Shown piece by piece: positions 7,776 to 16,037 of a stretch of DNA of 49,974 nt. Source of the DNA: Clostridia bacterium (GTDB lineage: Bacteria; Bacillota_A; Clostridia; Oscillospirales; CAG-272). The notes below the pieces were generated by a model. That model was not told where the DNA came from. It searched no databases and saw only the letters and a program-made list of their open reading frames with translations. Each line of letters opens with the position of its first letter. The first letter of the stretch is position 1. The position numbers were made by a program, and so were the translations under genes. The DNA lies in the NCBI GenBank assembly GCA_017466455.1, contig JAFTUD010000020.1, positions 1 through 49,974 of the forward strand, given 5' to 3'.

Positions 7776-8177
7776 TTATCTTTTGCTGAACTGTGGCGCA
7801 CGACGAGCAGCCTTGAGTCCGTACTTCTTTCTTTCCTTCATACGAGGGTCACGAGTGAGAAGACCTTCAGCCTTGAGAGCGCCGCGGAATGTGTCATCAG
7901 CGAGAAGCAAAGCTCTCGCAATACCGTGACGGATTGCGCCTGCTTGACCTGAAATACCACCACCGGTAACATTAGCTACAACATCAAACTTGCCCATGGT
8001 GTTGGTAGCTTCAAATGGTTGGTTCATAATGAGCTTGAGTGTTTCAAGACCGAAATAGTCGTCAACATCTCTGCCGTTGATTGTAATAGCACCTGTGCCT
8101 GGATAGAGACGAACTCTTGCAACAGATGACTTTCTTCTACCTGTTCCGTAGAAATAAGGCTTTGCACTTGTATACAT
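7776..8177 (-). CDS. rpsI: 30S ribosomal protein S9
   Basis: 133 aa, complete. The N-terminal [20 protein letters not shown] and the C-terminal tail ending in [14 protein letters not shown] are diagnostic; the final lysine-arginine tail reaches the P-site tRNA in the 30S subunit. The [19 protein letters not shown] segment is intact. The start follows AAGGAGA. It lies 20 bases downstream of rplM, in the standard rplM-rpsI operon, and ends at a strong terminator. Confidence 0.98.
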   Translation of the reverse strand: MYTSAKPYFYGTGRRKSSVARVRLYPGTGAITINGRDVDDYFGLETLKLIMNQPFEATNTMGKFDVVANVTGGGISGQAGAIRHGIARALLLADDTFRGALKAEGLLTRDPRMKERKKYGLKAARRAPQFSKR

Positions 8178-8197
8178 ATTATTCTATCTCCTTCCTA

Positions 8198-8620
8198 TTA
8201 TTTAACTTCGATTGGGCATTGTGCCTGTTGATTGTGGTTAGGACCAGCATAAACCTTAAGTCTTGTGATAGACTTTTCGCCGATTGCATTGTGTGGGAGC
8301 ATTCCCTTAACTGCAAGCTTCATAGCAAGCTCAGGGCGAGTAGCCATAAGAGTCTTGTACTGAACCTCTTTAAGACCACCGATGTAGCCTGAATGACGGC
8401 GATAGTACTTTTGCTCAAGCTTCTTACCTGTAAGAACAGCCTTTGCAGCGTTGATAATGATTACGAACTCACCGCAGTCAGCATGAGGGGTGAATTCAGG
8501 ACGGTGCTTTCCTCTGAGAATGTTAGCAGCAGCAACGGCTGTCTTACCAAGAGGCTTGTTAGCAGCGTCAATAACATACCATTTTCTTTCAATGGTGTTG
8601 TTAGCCATAAAAGTTGACAT
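8198..8620 (-). CDS. rplM: 50S ribosomal protein L13
   Basis: 140 aa when started at ATG 8620, which follows GGAGGAATTACAA; a longer reading frame to 8749 runs back through the promoter and is not used. The family signatures [44 protein letters not shown] and [13 protein letters not shown] are present. L13 is an early assembly protein of the 50S subunit. It heads the rplM-rpsI operon, with a strong promoter and a probable L13-binding leader just upstream. Confidence 0.97.
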   Translation of the reverse strand: MSTFMANNTIERKWYVIDAANKPLGKTAVAAANILRGKHRPEFTPHADCGEFVIIINAAKAVLTGKKLEQKYYRRHSGYIGGLKEVQYKTLMATRPELAMKLAVKGMLPHNAIGEKSITRLKVYAGPNHNQQAQCPIEVK

Positions 8621-8676
8621 TTGTAATTCCTCCAAATAAATTTTTGATTTCGTGGTTGACCACATCTTTAATTGCC
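8621..8676 (-). ncRNA. Probable L13 leader (autoregulatory mRNA hairpin of rplM)
   Basis: The roughly 55-base untranslated leader between the promoter and rplM contains, on the minus strand, TGTGGTCAACCACGA, a GTGGT/ACCAC hairpin, shortly before the Shine-Dalgarno. Firmicute rplM genes are known to carry a short structured L13 leader of this type at this position. I assigned it by location and shape, not by a covariance model. Confidence 0.55.
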
Positions 8677-8681
8677 AACAT

Positions 8682-8710
8682 ATTATATCACCAAACCCAA
8701 ACTGTGTCAA
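8682..8710 (-). promoter_or_regulatory. Strong sigma-A promoter of rplM-rpsI
   Basis: Consensus on the minus strand: TTGACA (8710-8705), 17-base spacer, TATAAT (8687-8682). Confidence 0.9.
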
Positions 8711-8759
8711 TAGTTTTTTTAAAATTTTTTCGCTCAAATCAATAAACAAATATTAAATC

Positions 8760-8802
8760 TCTCGTTTTCTCATTTTATCTCGTTTTTTCTCTCGTTTCCT
8801 CA
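8760..8802 (-). repeat. Short purine-rich direct repeats (ACGAGA)
   Basis: On the minus strand AACGAGA occurs three times in about 40 bases, with a diverged AATGAGA copy, all separated by A-runs. It lies upstream of the rplM -35 and beyond the terminator of the previous operon. Function unknown; it could simply be low-complexity sequence. Confidence 0.5.
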
Positions 8803-8826
8803 ATAAAAATTTTATAATTTTTTCAA

Positions 8827-8855
8827 CAAAAAAAGGCGCATTTTGCGCCTTTTTA
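8827..8855 (-). terminator. Intrinsic terminator of the ftsK-tmk operon
   Basis: AAAAAGGCGCA pairs with TGCGCCTTTTT, with T-runs on both sides; directly after the cyclo-ligase stop. Confidence 0.9.
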
Positions 8856-9455
8856 TCATTTTTCAGCCTTAACCTGTTTAATGCCCTTTTCAGTAAGCAT
8901 TATATTACAGGGAATGTCAAATTTGCCCTTCGGCAGGGAAGGAGCGATAAGCTCCGTGTAGGTCACGCCAATAGTTCCACCCTTGTAAATATGCAAGAAC
9001 TTGTCATAATAGCCCTTGCCATATCCAAGGCGATAGCCGTAAACATCAAACGCAAGTCCGGGAAGGAAGCATACCGCCACACCAGGAGTTGACTCGGGGT
9101 CGTAAATTTCAAGCTCCTCTTTTGGCTCTCTGATTCCGTAAGCCCCAATCTCAAAATCATCAAATGAGGTTATGAAATGGAACTTCATCGTGCGTGTTTC
9201 CTTGTCACATTTTGGGAAAGCCACACGCTTTCCGCGCTCAAGAGCTGAAATCGCAATTTGTAATACATCAATTTCGGACTTGATAGGCGCGTATAAAAGA
9301 ATAATGTCTGCATGCTTAAAGCTTACAAGCCCTGTCGCAGTAGCGCATATCTTGGTACTGCGTTGCGCGCGCTCGTTCTCATCAAGCGCATCTCGGCGAG
9401 CTGAAAATTCAGCCCTGATAAGGTCCTTTGCCCGTTTAATAGGAGTAATAGACAT
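8856..9455 (-). CDS. 5-formyltetrahydrofolate cyclo-ligase
   Basis: 199 aa. Uses ATP to convert 5-formyl-THF to 5,10-methenyl-THF, returning stored folate to one-carbon metabolism. The basic N-terminus (KRAKDLIRAEFSARRDAL) and the signature PGLAFDVYGYRLGYGKGYYD with its substrate- and ATP-binding residues are intact. I start at ATG 9455, which follows AGAGGA, rather than the TTG five codons earlier. Last gene of the ftsK-tmk-GNAT-DJ-1 operon, 23 bases after the DJ-1 gene, and directly followed by a terminator. Confidence 0.93.
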   Translation of the reverse strand: MSITPIKRAKDLIRAEFSARRDALDENERAQRSTKICATATGLVSFKHADIILLYAPIKSEIDVLQIAISALERGKRVAFPKCDKETRTMKFHFITSFDDFEIGAYGIREPKEELEIYDPESTPGVAVCFLPGLAFDVYGYRLGYGKGYYDKFLHIYKGGTIGVTYTELIAPSLPKGKFDIPCNIMLTEKGIKQVKAEK

Positions 9456-9478
9456 ATAGTTTCCTCTCAATCTTATAG

Positions 9479-10021
9479 TCAGTTAAGATAAAATGACTTT
9501 TTAATTCGTGTAGCCTCTGCCTCACCCTTGATTGCAGAAAGAATTTCAATAGCAAACTCGTGTGAAGCACCCATTGCCTTCGCAGTAATAATATTACCGT
9601 CACGCACACAGCCCGTGTCCGTAACAGTAGCTCCAATAAGCTCCTTTTCAAATCCGGGGAAGCAGGTTGCCCGCCTTCCGTTCAGAAGCCCGCGCTTTCC
9701 AAGAATAAACGGAGAAGCGCATATCGCACAAATGAATTTTCCTCTTTCATTCGCAAGAGAAATGAATTTGTCAACCGTTTTGTCACTGTCAAGATTAGTA
9801 GCTCCGGGAAGCCCGCCGGGAAGAATTATCATATCAAAGTCCGCATTTCCGTCAAGCTCGTCCTTGTAAATGTCACAAATTACAGGGATCTTGTGTGAGC
9901 CCATAGCGATTTTGTCGCTAACTCCAACAGTCTTAATTTCAACTCCCGCACGCCTTAGCACATCAACCGTGTAAAGCGCCTCAATTTCCTCAAAGCCATT
10001 TGCTAAAAACATATAAACCAT
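9479..10021 (-). CDS. DJ-1/PfpI family protein (ThiJ/YajL type)
   Basis: 180 aa, a single DJ-1 domain. The key cysteine is C101 in AICASP, at the nucleophile elbow, and the partnering glutamate is E14 in FEEIEA. The ILPGGLPGATNL loop and late AKAMGASHEFAIEIL match DJ-1-type members such as YajL rather than PfpI proteases. The subgroup includes stress-linked proteins, with glyoxalase or deglycase activity reported for some members; the activity here cannot be read from sequence. It sits 9 bases downstream of the GNAT gene in the operon. Confidence 0.9.
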   Translation of the reverse strand: MVYMFLANGFEEIEALYTVDVLRRAGVEIKTVGVSDKIAMGSHKIPVICDIYKDELDGNADFDMIILPGGLPGATNLDSDKTVDKFISLANERGKFICAICASPFILGKRGLLNGRRATCFPGFEKELIGATVTDTGCVRDGNIITAKAMGASHEFAIEILSAIKGEAEATRIKKSFYLN

Positions 10022-10030
10022 AAAAAGCTC

Positions 10031-10753
10031 CTAAATTTCAAAAAGAATATCGCAAAGCAAGCAGTTAGGGCAGTCAAAGTCAGTAAGTGGCATTAAAAGC
10101 CCCTTCTTAGCCCCGCTGTAAAGCACACCCTTGCCACTTGCATAGACAAGAATATCGCCATCAAACAAAGCATAGCCAATCCTCTTTTCCGCCTGCGTAA
10201 GATATTTTATCTCAAAGTCATCAACACTCGCCTTGAAAATATCAAAGGTCTTGACAAGCGTGTCCGATTCAATATGAATGAAATATAAAGATTTAAAATC
10301 ACCGTCAAAATCCTCAAGGCTTGCGCCCTGTGGCAAAATGATAGATGTTTCATCTCCCAAAAGGGAAATAACCCCGCTTGCCGTAGCCGTAAAGCCTAAG
10401 CCCTCATAAAGCGAGAATAGAGAAGCCTCGGCAGGTATAGTAAGCAGAAAATCATAAAACTCGTTTTCGTAAAATTCTCTTACATACCCGATCAAATGCT
10501 TAAATAATCCGCGCCCGCGCTCGCTCGGCAAAATAAACGCGCCATAAATATAAGCCCCGCTTTTAATTGAATATCCGTGCTTAAGGCTCACATCAAAGAT
10601 ACAAAGTCCACCGCAAAATCTTTCTCCGTCGTAAATTTCAAAAATCTCGCTTGCTGTACCCGTTATTTTATCAATAAAGTCGTAACCGTCACCAAAAACG
10701 GAGAAAAATCCGTTCCTGTAATTATCCGTTACACCCTGCCTTACCGAAATCAA
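10031..10753 (-). CDS. GNAT family N-acetyltransferase
   Basis: 240 aa. The acetyl-CoA-binding motif is AFILPSERGRGLFKHLI (R79-G80-R81-G82), preceded by the beta-4 strand GAYIYG and followed by SLYEGLGF, typical of GNAT motif B. The C-terminal 100 residues form an extra domain after the acyltransferase fold. The acceptor substrate is unknown. The start overlaps the tmk stop by 4 bases (ATGA), so it is translationally coupled to tmk. Confidence 0.88.
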   Translation of the reverse strand: MISVRQGVTDNYRNGFFSVFGDGYDFIDKITGTASEIFEIYDGERFCGGLCIFDVSLKHGYSIKSGAYIYGAFILPSERGRGLFKHLIGYVREFYENEFYDFLLTIPAEASLFSLYEGLGFTATASGVISLLGDETSIILPQGASLEDFDGDFKSLYFIHIESDTLVKTFDIFKASVDDFEIKYLTQAEKRIGYALFDGDILVYASGKGVLYSGAKKGLLMPLTDFDCPNCLLCDILFEI

Positions 10754-11412
10754 AGCTCTGAAACCTTTCTGTAAATCTCGTCTGCAATATCATCAATGGT
10801 GCGAATTTCATCACCGTTGTAGCACTTGATTCGCTTCCAATTTAGTGCCTCACAGGAGAAAAGCGCCGCATCATAGCATTTTTCCATATAAGCCGTGTCA
10901 AGCTCGTGAATGTCCATTTTACGACCCGTCTCGGCGCTTCTCGATCTTACAAGAGATAGAGAAAGCTTCGGCGGAAGCTCAAGATAAATTGTTGCATCGG
11001 GCGTCGGAAGTCCAATCTTTGAAAATTCAAAATCCCAAAGCCACGAAAGAAACTCATCCCACTCCCCACGAGGTAGCTTTGATAGCTGATGCACCGCATT
11101 AGCCGAGGTGTACCTGTTGGCAATAACATATGTGTCGGGGTCCGAGATGTCGTTTATCCAATCTGTCTTGTAGCTTATGTATCTGTCGCACGCAAAGAAC
11201 ATAGAAGCGACATGCGCATTCGTGTCCGACGGATTTTTACCAAGCTTGCCGTCAAGATACATTCTGACAAAAAGCGAGCTGTCATTTTCATAAACAGGGA
11301 AGGAGAGCGTGCGTACACGCTTTCCCTCGCTCTTTAATTTTTCAACAAGTATATCGGTTTGCGTGCCCTTACCACTGCCGTCAAGACCGTCAATAACTAT
11401 AAATTTTCCCAT
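10750..11412 (-). CDS. tmk: Thymidylate kinase family protein
   Basis: 220 aa. Phosphorylates dTMP to dTDP. The P-loop is GLDGSGKGTQ (9-18). Substrate-binding segments are FFACDRYIS (73-80) and VIANRYTSANAVHQ (from 97). In most enzymes the second segment has the DR(Y/H) motif, whereas here it reads NRY (N99), with a DRY occurring in the earlier segment. A RSAETGRKMDIHE lid region follows. Its ATG overlaps the ftsK stop by one base (TAATG), so it is coupled to ftsK. Other nucleotide-monophosphate kinases are possible but less likely. Confidence 0.88.
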   Translation of the reverse strand: MGKFIVIDGLDGSGKGTQTDILVEKLKSEGKRVRTLSFPVYENDSSLFVRMYLDGKLGKNPSDTNAHVASMFFACDRYISYKTDWINDISDPDTYVIANRYTSANAVHQLSKLPRGEWDEFLSWLWDFEFSKIGLPTPDATIYLELPPKLSLSLVRSRSAETGRKMDIHELDTAYMEKCYDAALFSCEALNWKRIKCYNGDEIRTIDDIADEIYRKVSEL

Positions 11413-14342
11413 TATTCATCGTCCTCGTTTCTTCTCATCATAAGCTCAAGGAAATCCTGCTTGGTAATAAGCACATCTCTTGGCTTAGAGCCGTTTGGCT
11501 CACCAATGTAGCCAAGCTCCTCCATTGTGTCAATAATTCTTGCCGCGCGCTGGAAGCCGAGATTGAGCTTTCTTTGCAGGTAAGAGGAGGAAATCTTTCC
11601 GCTATCCACCGCAATTTCAAGCGCAGCATAAAACTTATCGTCAAGGTCGCTTCCGCCATCACCGTCGCCATCGTCGTTACGCTTTTCAGCCTTTTGAAGC
11701 TTGCTTGCATTTGATTCAATTTGACTTACAATGCTTTCATCGTAATTTTCGCTTGAATTTTCACGAAGGAATGAGGTAATTCTCTCACACTCATCCTCGG
11801 AAATGAACGCACCCTGAACTCTTGTCGGCTTTAGCGCGCCAACAGGCTTAAGTAGCATATCACCGCGCGCAACGAGCTTTTCAGCTCCTGCCTCATCAAG
11901 AATAGTGCGGGAGTCAACAAGCGCGGGCACACGGAACGCAATACGGGAAGGAATGTTAGATTTGATAACGCCCGTAATTACATCAACAGACGGACGCTGT
12001 GTACCGATAATAACATGGATACCCGCCGCACGCGCCTTCTGCGTAAGTCTTATAATATAATCATCTATTTCGGGCACCTGCATCTTAAGGTCGTAAAGCT
12101 CATCGATAACGATAACAATACGGTACATCTTTTCACCCTCAACAGCACCGCGCTCAACACGGTCATTGTATTCCTCAATCTTACGCGCACCGCACTCCTC
12201 ATAAACCGCAAATCGCCTTTCCATCTCTGAAACGGACCATTGTAGCGTTCCGATTGACTTTTTAACATCGGTAACAACAGGAACAAGAAGATGAGGTATA
12301 CCGTTGTAGGGAGCAAATTCAACTCTTTTAGGGTCAATGAGGATAAGCCTTACATCATCGGGGCTCGCCTTGTAGAGAAGGCTTGTCAAAAGTGAGTTAA
12401 TGCACACGGATTTACCTTGACCCGTCGCACCCGCAACGAGCAGATGGACAAGCTTCGCAAGGTCAACATAAACATTCTCACCCGAAACGCTCTTACCAAC
12501 CGCACATGTAACAGGACTCTTTGACTGCTTGAATTTTGGATCCTCTAACAGGGAGCGTAGGTAAACCATGCTCGTAATATTGTTAGGCACCTCAATGCCG
12601 ACCGCCATCTTGCCGGGGATAGGACACTCAATTCTGACGCCTTCAGCCGCAAGATAAAGCGAAATGTCATCAATGTGCTTGGCAATAGAGCGCACCTGCA
12701 CACCCGCATCGGGCATAAGCTCATAGCGAGTTATTGTCGGACCTCTTGCGATGTCAACTATTTTTGTACTGATATTAAAGCTCTTTAGTGTTTCAACAAT
12801 AATTCTTGCCTTTTCCTGAAGCTCGGCATTAACTGCTTCCTCATCATCTGTATCAACACTTACATCAAAAAGGTCAAGAGAGGGGAAAATGTGCTTTTTC
12901 TTCTTTTTAGGTGGCTTCTTTTCTTCCTTCTTTTCTTCCTTTTTCTCCTGCTTTTCTGCCTTTTCACCCTTGCCGAAAAGCCCTACCTTAGCGGTCTTTT
13001 CAAATTTATCGCCCTCATTTTTCTCGCTCTCATTCTTTACATCGCCGTTATCCTTATCATCGCTGTCACGCTTGAACAGGGCAGAGAACAGTGAGCGCTT
13101 TTCCTTTTCCTCGCTCACAGGCTGAGCGTCATTGTCGCTATCATCGAAATCATCGTTTGACAAATCTGTATCAGTAGCTCTTGCAGGCTCAATAAACGGT
13201 AGGTCATCATCGCCCTCGCCGTCATTTGCATCAACCGCCTCATCATCATTCATCTCATAAGAGGAGTCGCTGTCATTATCTACATCATCTTGAGCCTTGT
13301 CATAATCAAGCTCATCGTAGTCATCGACGCCGTCATCGCTTTCCTCGGACTTAAATGTAGCACCGCCAAGGACAAAGCCCTCATTATCATCGTCATCGCT
13401 CTCATCGGAAACCTGAACAACAGGCTCGGAAACGAAGCGGTACGGAGAGGAGCTTCTTTGTATAGGCGCATTTACAGGCGCGCCTGCATCAAATACGGGC
13501 TGACGCTCAATTTCAAAATCATCATCGTCATCTGCCGAGCTGTCGGAATGCTCAATGGGGTCGTCCTCGTTCATAGCTTGAATAATTCTTGGGTCAACCG
13601 TTGGAACGAGTAGCTCATCATCGTCGTCGCCCTCGTCAACACAAAAATGGAACTTCTTGCGCTTCTTTTTTAACTCGGCACGGCGCTTTTGCTCCGCCTT
13701 TTTTGCCTGCTTTTGCTCAATTCTTTCTCTGAAAATACTCTTAACAATAGTCGCAGGAGTGATATTGAACATTTGAAGGAACATAAATGCGACCAAAATA
13801 AGAATTATCGCAATCGTAAAGCCCTGACCGAACAGTGAAAGCAGGCCACCGCAAAGCAGACCGCCGATAACACCTCCGCCAAGACCGTTTTTACCCTGTG
13901 CATAAAGCTCAAAAACAGTCGGCTTGTTGACCGCAATGCCCTCGGACGCCTTGTATACCCAGTCAATAGAGTCTGATACATTGACAGTAATTAAATGCTG
14001 AATCATAGATACCGCAATTACGATAATTACGGAGCAAATGACTCTCCTTGTGCAAATTTTCCTATGCGTGTCGTAATACCACATAAGTGAGTGGTAGAGA
14101 AGAAATGTCAAAATAAACACCGGTGCAAAGGTGGAAAAGAGTCCGTAAAGGACATTTGAAAAGGCAAGCTTACCGATAAGGGTAAATAGCATTACCACAA
14201 AAAGCACCGCCAAAATATAAGGCATCAGCTTGCTTATAATAGGGAGAACCCTCGATTTTCTTTTGTGTCTTTTAAGACCGCTTTTTTGCACTTTTTTATT
14301 TTTATTTTCTAAAGCCTGTCGCTTTTGATGCTTGTCCTTCAT
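11412..14342 (-). CDS. ftsK: DNA translocase FtsK/SpoIIIE
   Basis: 976 aa. ATP-driven DNA pump at the division or sporulation septum that clears the chromosome. Four membrane segments (about 38-62, 65-88, 100-120, 155-195) are followed by a very acidic linker (235-440, with runs of Asp/Glu/Ser) and then a Lys/Glu-rich stretch (455-484). The motor has Walker A GATGQGKSV (638-646) and Walker B IVIVIDELYDL (742-752); Tyr750 replaces the usual Ala after DEL. The C-terminal gamma winged helix, which reads orienting DNA sequences, spans about 905-970. It heads the five-gene operon and is preceded by GAGGAAGCACA. Confidence 0.96.
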   Translation of the reverse strand: MKDKHQKRQALENKNKKVQKSGLKRHKRKSRVLPIISKLMPYILAVLFVVMLFTLIGKLAFSNVLYGLFSTFAPVFILTFLLYHSLMWYYDTHRKICTRRVICSVIIVIAVSMIQHLITVNVSDSIDWVYKASEGIAVNKPTVFELYAQGKNGLGGGVIGGLLCGGLLSLFGQGFTIAIILILVAFMFLQMFNITPATIVKSIFRERIEQKQAKKAEQKRRAELKKKRKKFHFCVDEGDDDDELLVPTVDPRIIQAMNEDDPIEHSDSSADDDDDFEIERQPVFDAGAPVNAPIQRSSSPYRFVSEPVVQVSDESDDDDNEGFVLGGATFKSEESDDGVDDYDELDYDKAQDDVDNDSDSSYEMNDDEAVDANDGEGDDDLPFIEPARATDTDLSNDDFDDSDNDAQPVSEEKEKRSLFSALFKRDSDDKDNGDVKNESEKNEGDKFEKTAKVGLFGKGEKAEKQEKKEEKKEEKKPPKKKKKHIFPSLDLFDVSVDTDDEEAVNAELQEKARIIVETLKSFNISTKIVDIARGPTITRYELMPDAGVQVRSIAKHIDDISLYLAAEGVRIECPIPGKMAVGIEVPNNITSMVYLRSLLEDPKFKQSKSPVTCAVGKSVSGENVYVDLAKLVHLLVAGATGQGKSVCINSLLTSLLYKASPDDVRLILIDPKRVEFAPYNGIPHLLVPVVTDVKKSIGTLQWSVSEMERRFAVYEECGARKIEEYNDRVERGAVEGEKMYRIVIVIDELYDLKMQVPEIDDYIIRLTQKARAAGIHVIIGTQRPSVDVITGVIKSNIPSRIAFRVPALVDSRTILDEAGAEKLVARGDMLLKPVGALKPTRVQGAFISEDECERITSFLRENSSENYDESIVSQIESNASKLQKAEKRNDDGDGDGGSDLDDKFYAALEIAVDSGKISSSYLQRKLNLGFQRAARIIDTMEELGYIGEPNGSKPRDVLITKQDFLELMMRRNEDDE

Positions 14343-14679
14343 TGTGCTTCCTCCGATTTGATAAATTAAAAAATGTCAAGCCCACCGTTTCACCCGTTAC
14401 TCCGGACATGGAATATAGTGACAGTATTTGAGGGCGAAAAAATTCGTATAATGATTATATAGCGTAAGGAGCTCGCTTTAATCGTGAAAAATCAAAAGCT
14501 CCAATATTTTTAATCATATATAATATATATTAACAAAAAGAAAAGAAAAAATCAACTGATTTTTGGCAAAAGTAGAAAAAAATTTTAAAAACCGCCAAAT
14601 TTTTGGCAAAATTACGGGAAAAAATCAAAATTGTGAGCCACAATGGAAAGCGAAAGAGCAAAACGGGGGGATAGGATAA
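14343..14679. other. Divergent intergenic region, 337 bases
   Basis: Very AT-rich, between ftsK (minus) and the TauE pair (plus), so it must carry both promoters. On the minus strand TATAAT (around 14455-14461) has no good -35. An AT palindrome TAATATATATTA lies at 14521-14532, and TTTTTGGCAAAA occurs twice (around 14561 and 14599), once within a GCCAAA/TTTGGC hairpin. I see no gene. Confidence 0.5.
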
Positions 14680-15090
14680 ATGAAGGAAGAGCAAGATAGC
14701 TTAATGAATAGCACACCAAAGGGGAGAGGGCGCGCTCCTCATATTTTCCTCTTTTGCGCTCTGTCGTTTGTCGCAGGAGGAATAAATGGCTTTTTGGGCA
14801 CAGGAGGCGGAATTATATTTGTCTATATGCTGAGCGCAATGACGGAAAATGAAAAAAAGGACACCTTCGCAACAACGCTGTGTGCAACAATTCCAATATC
14901 AATAATAAGCGCAATAGCATACGGAAATAGCGGAAATATAGACACATCACTTGTCAGAGCCCTGTTTTTGCCAAGCGCCCTTGGCGGAATTGCAGGAGCG
15001 TTTCTTGCCGATAAAATCAAGACAAAATACCTCAATATGTGCTTTTGCCTGCTCGTTATCTATTCGGGAGCTTGCATGGTGATGAAATGA
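14680..15090 (+). CDS. TauE/SafE (TSUP) family permease, N-terminal half-protein
   Basis: 136 aa with about four membrane segments; roughly half the length of an ordinary TSUP transporter. The repeat motif GGINGFLGTGGGIIFVYML is at residues 31-49. TSUP proteins export or import organosulfur compounds and other small anions. The next gene encodes the matching second half and starts inside this gene's stop codon, so the two most likely assemble as a heterodimer. The start follows a GGGGGGATAGG stretch. Substrate unknown. Confidence 0.85.
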   Translation: MKEEQDSLMNSTPKGRGRAPHIFLFCALSFVAGGINGFLGTGGGIIFVYMLSAMTENEKKDTFATTLCATIPISIISAIAYGNSGNIDTSLVRALFLPSALGGIAGAFLADKIKTKYLNMCFCLLVIYSGACMVMK

Positions 15091-15452
15091 TGTGGAATAT
15101 CGTAATAGCTTTTTTAATATCCGCCCTTATGGGAACGGGCATCGGCGGAGGCGGATTTTTAGTAATATACCTTACCCTGTGTCTGAATTATGAGCAAATA
15201 ATAGCACAGGGCACCAATCTCGTGTTTTTCGCGATATGCGGTATATTTTCACTTCTTGTCCATATGATGAAAAGAAAGATTTCGCTAAGACAGGTAATCC
15301 CGATGAGCGTTTTCGGCTCACTCGGAGCAATTGTTCTTTCAAGGCTCGCAAATTTAATAGACCCCAAAATTCCCCGTATAGCCCTTGGAATTTTCCTTGT
15401 CGCAAGCGGTATATTAGGACTTATAAATTCTATTAAGAATAAAGAAAAATAA
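15087..15452 (+). CDS. TauE/SafE (TSUP) family permease, C-terminal half-protein
   Basis: 121 aa when started at ATG 15087, which overlaps the previous stop (ATGATG/TGA); a frame open to 15039 would overlap by 52 bases and is less likely. About four membrane segments, with the second copy of the family motif, [16 protein letters not shown], near the N-terminus, and [16 protein letters not shown] at the end. The two half-proteins together equal one normal TSUP transporter. The two frames differ and both carry their own motif, so this is a real split or duplicated half-gene rather than an obvious sequencing frameshift. Confidence 0.82.
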   Translation: MMWNIVIAFLISALMGTGIGGGGFLVIYLTLCLNYEQIIAQGTNLVFFAICGIFSLLVHMMKRKISLRQVIPMSVFGSLGAIVLSRLANLIDPKIPRIALGIFLVASGILGLINSIKNKEK

Positions 15453-15481
15453 AAAATATCAAAAAATTTTTCAAAAAAGAC

Positions 15482-15510
15482 TTTACAAACCCAAGTCATT
15501 ATGATATAAT
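15482..15510 (+). promoter_or_regulatory. Sigma-A promoter of rpsO
   Basis: TTTACA (15482-15487), 17-base spacer, TATAAT (15505-15510). Confidence 0.85.
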
Positions 15511-15516
15511 CTTGCT

Positions 15517-15612
15517 CGATGGCACCGAATGCTCAGCTTGCGGACTAAGCAAAATGCACTCACCAACCGCTTACTTAGTGCTCGGAGTCAAAATAAATAA
15601 GAAAGGTGAAAG
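15517..15612 (+). promoter_or_regulatory. Structured 5' leader of rpsO (probable S15 autoregulatory site)
   Basis: The roughly 100-base leader contains pairing segments ACTAAGC with GCTTACTTAGT, and CCGA with TCGG that encloses them, ending shortly before the GAAAGGTGAAAG Shine-Dalgarno region. S15 is known to repress its own mRNA through leader structures in several bacterial groups, with a different fold in each. A control role here is inference from position and pairing. Confidence 0.45.
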
Positions 15613-15616
15613 AAAA

Positions 15617-15871
15617 ATGACAAAGCAGGAAATCATCTCTGCATATGCTATTCACGAGGGCGACACAGGATCACCTGAGGTACAAATCGCACTTCTTACA
15701 GATCGTATCAACGGCCTCAATGAGCATATGAAGAAGAACCCTAAGGACCACCACTCACACAGAGGACTTCTTAAGATGGTAGGTCACAGACGCAACCTTC
15801 TCGCTTACCTTGCAAAGACTGATATCGCAAGATATCGTGCGCTTATCGAGAAGCTCGGTCTTAGAAAATAA
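15617..15871 (+). CDS. rpsO: 30S ribosomal protein S15
   Basis: 84 aa, slightly shorter than the common 88-89. I start at ATG 15617 ([20 protein letters not shown]), preceded by GAAAGGTGA; the longer open frame includes the leader. The 16S-binding segments [35 protein letters not shown] are intact. S15 binds the central domain of 16S rRNA early in assembly. It lies upstream of pnp, the classic rpsO-pnp pairing, but with a strong terminator between them. Confidence 0.97.
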   Translation: MTKQEIISAYAIHEGDTGSPEVQIALLTDRINGLNEHMKKNPKDHHSHRGLLKMVGHRRNLLAYLAKTDIARYRALIEKLGLRK

Positions 15872-15891
15872 GAAAAAGCGATTTTCGCTAT

Positions 15892-15924
15892 CTTAGGCTG
15901 TGCGAAAGCACAGCCTAAGTTTTT
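15892..15924 (+). terminator. Intrinsic terminator of rpsO with GAAA tetraloop
   Basis: Perfect 12-bp stem CTTAGGCTGTGC/GCACAGCCTAAG closed by GAAA and followed by T5. Confidence 0.95.
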
Positions 15925-15935
15925 AACAAAAAAAT

Positions 15936-16006
15936 GCGGGTGAGATAGCAATTAACCGTATATCGCAAATCACTGCGATGCACCGTTAAGTGCTATGTCC
16001 CCTCGC
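15936..16006 (+). promoter_or_regulatory. Long hairpin in the pnp 5' leader
   Basis: GCGGG, AGATAGCA and TTAAC on the left arm pair with GTTAA, TGCTATGT and CCTCGC on the right arm, and an inner ATCGCA/TGCGAT hairpin sits in the loop. The whole 71-base structure ends 31 bases before the pnp start. In E. coli a comparable leader hairpin is cut by RNase III and lets PNPase control its own mRNA; a similar role here is inference. Confidence 0.55.
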
Positions 16007-16037
16007 AAAAAATAAATAAAAACGGAGGAATTCTAAA

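Noticed and set aside
12889..13125. Plus-strand open frames rich in Phe/Leu/Ser within ftsK
   Set aside because: They are the complement of the Lys/Glu-rich coding region of ftsK.
14505..14540. AT-rich TAATATATATTA segment near ftsK, resembling the core of a dif site
   Set aside because: Only the AT core fits; the XerC half is missing, and such AT palindromes are common in this DNA.
14343..14679. Possible riboswitch in the ftsK/TauE intergenic region
   Set aside because: Only simple AT-rich repeats and one short hairpin; no known riboswitch motif.
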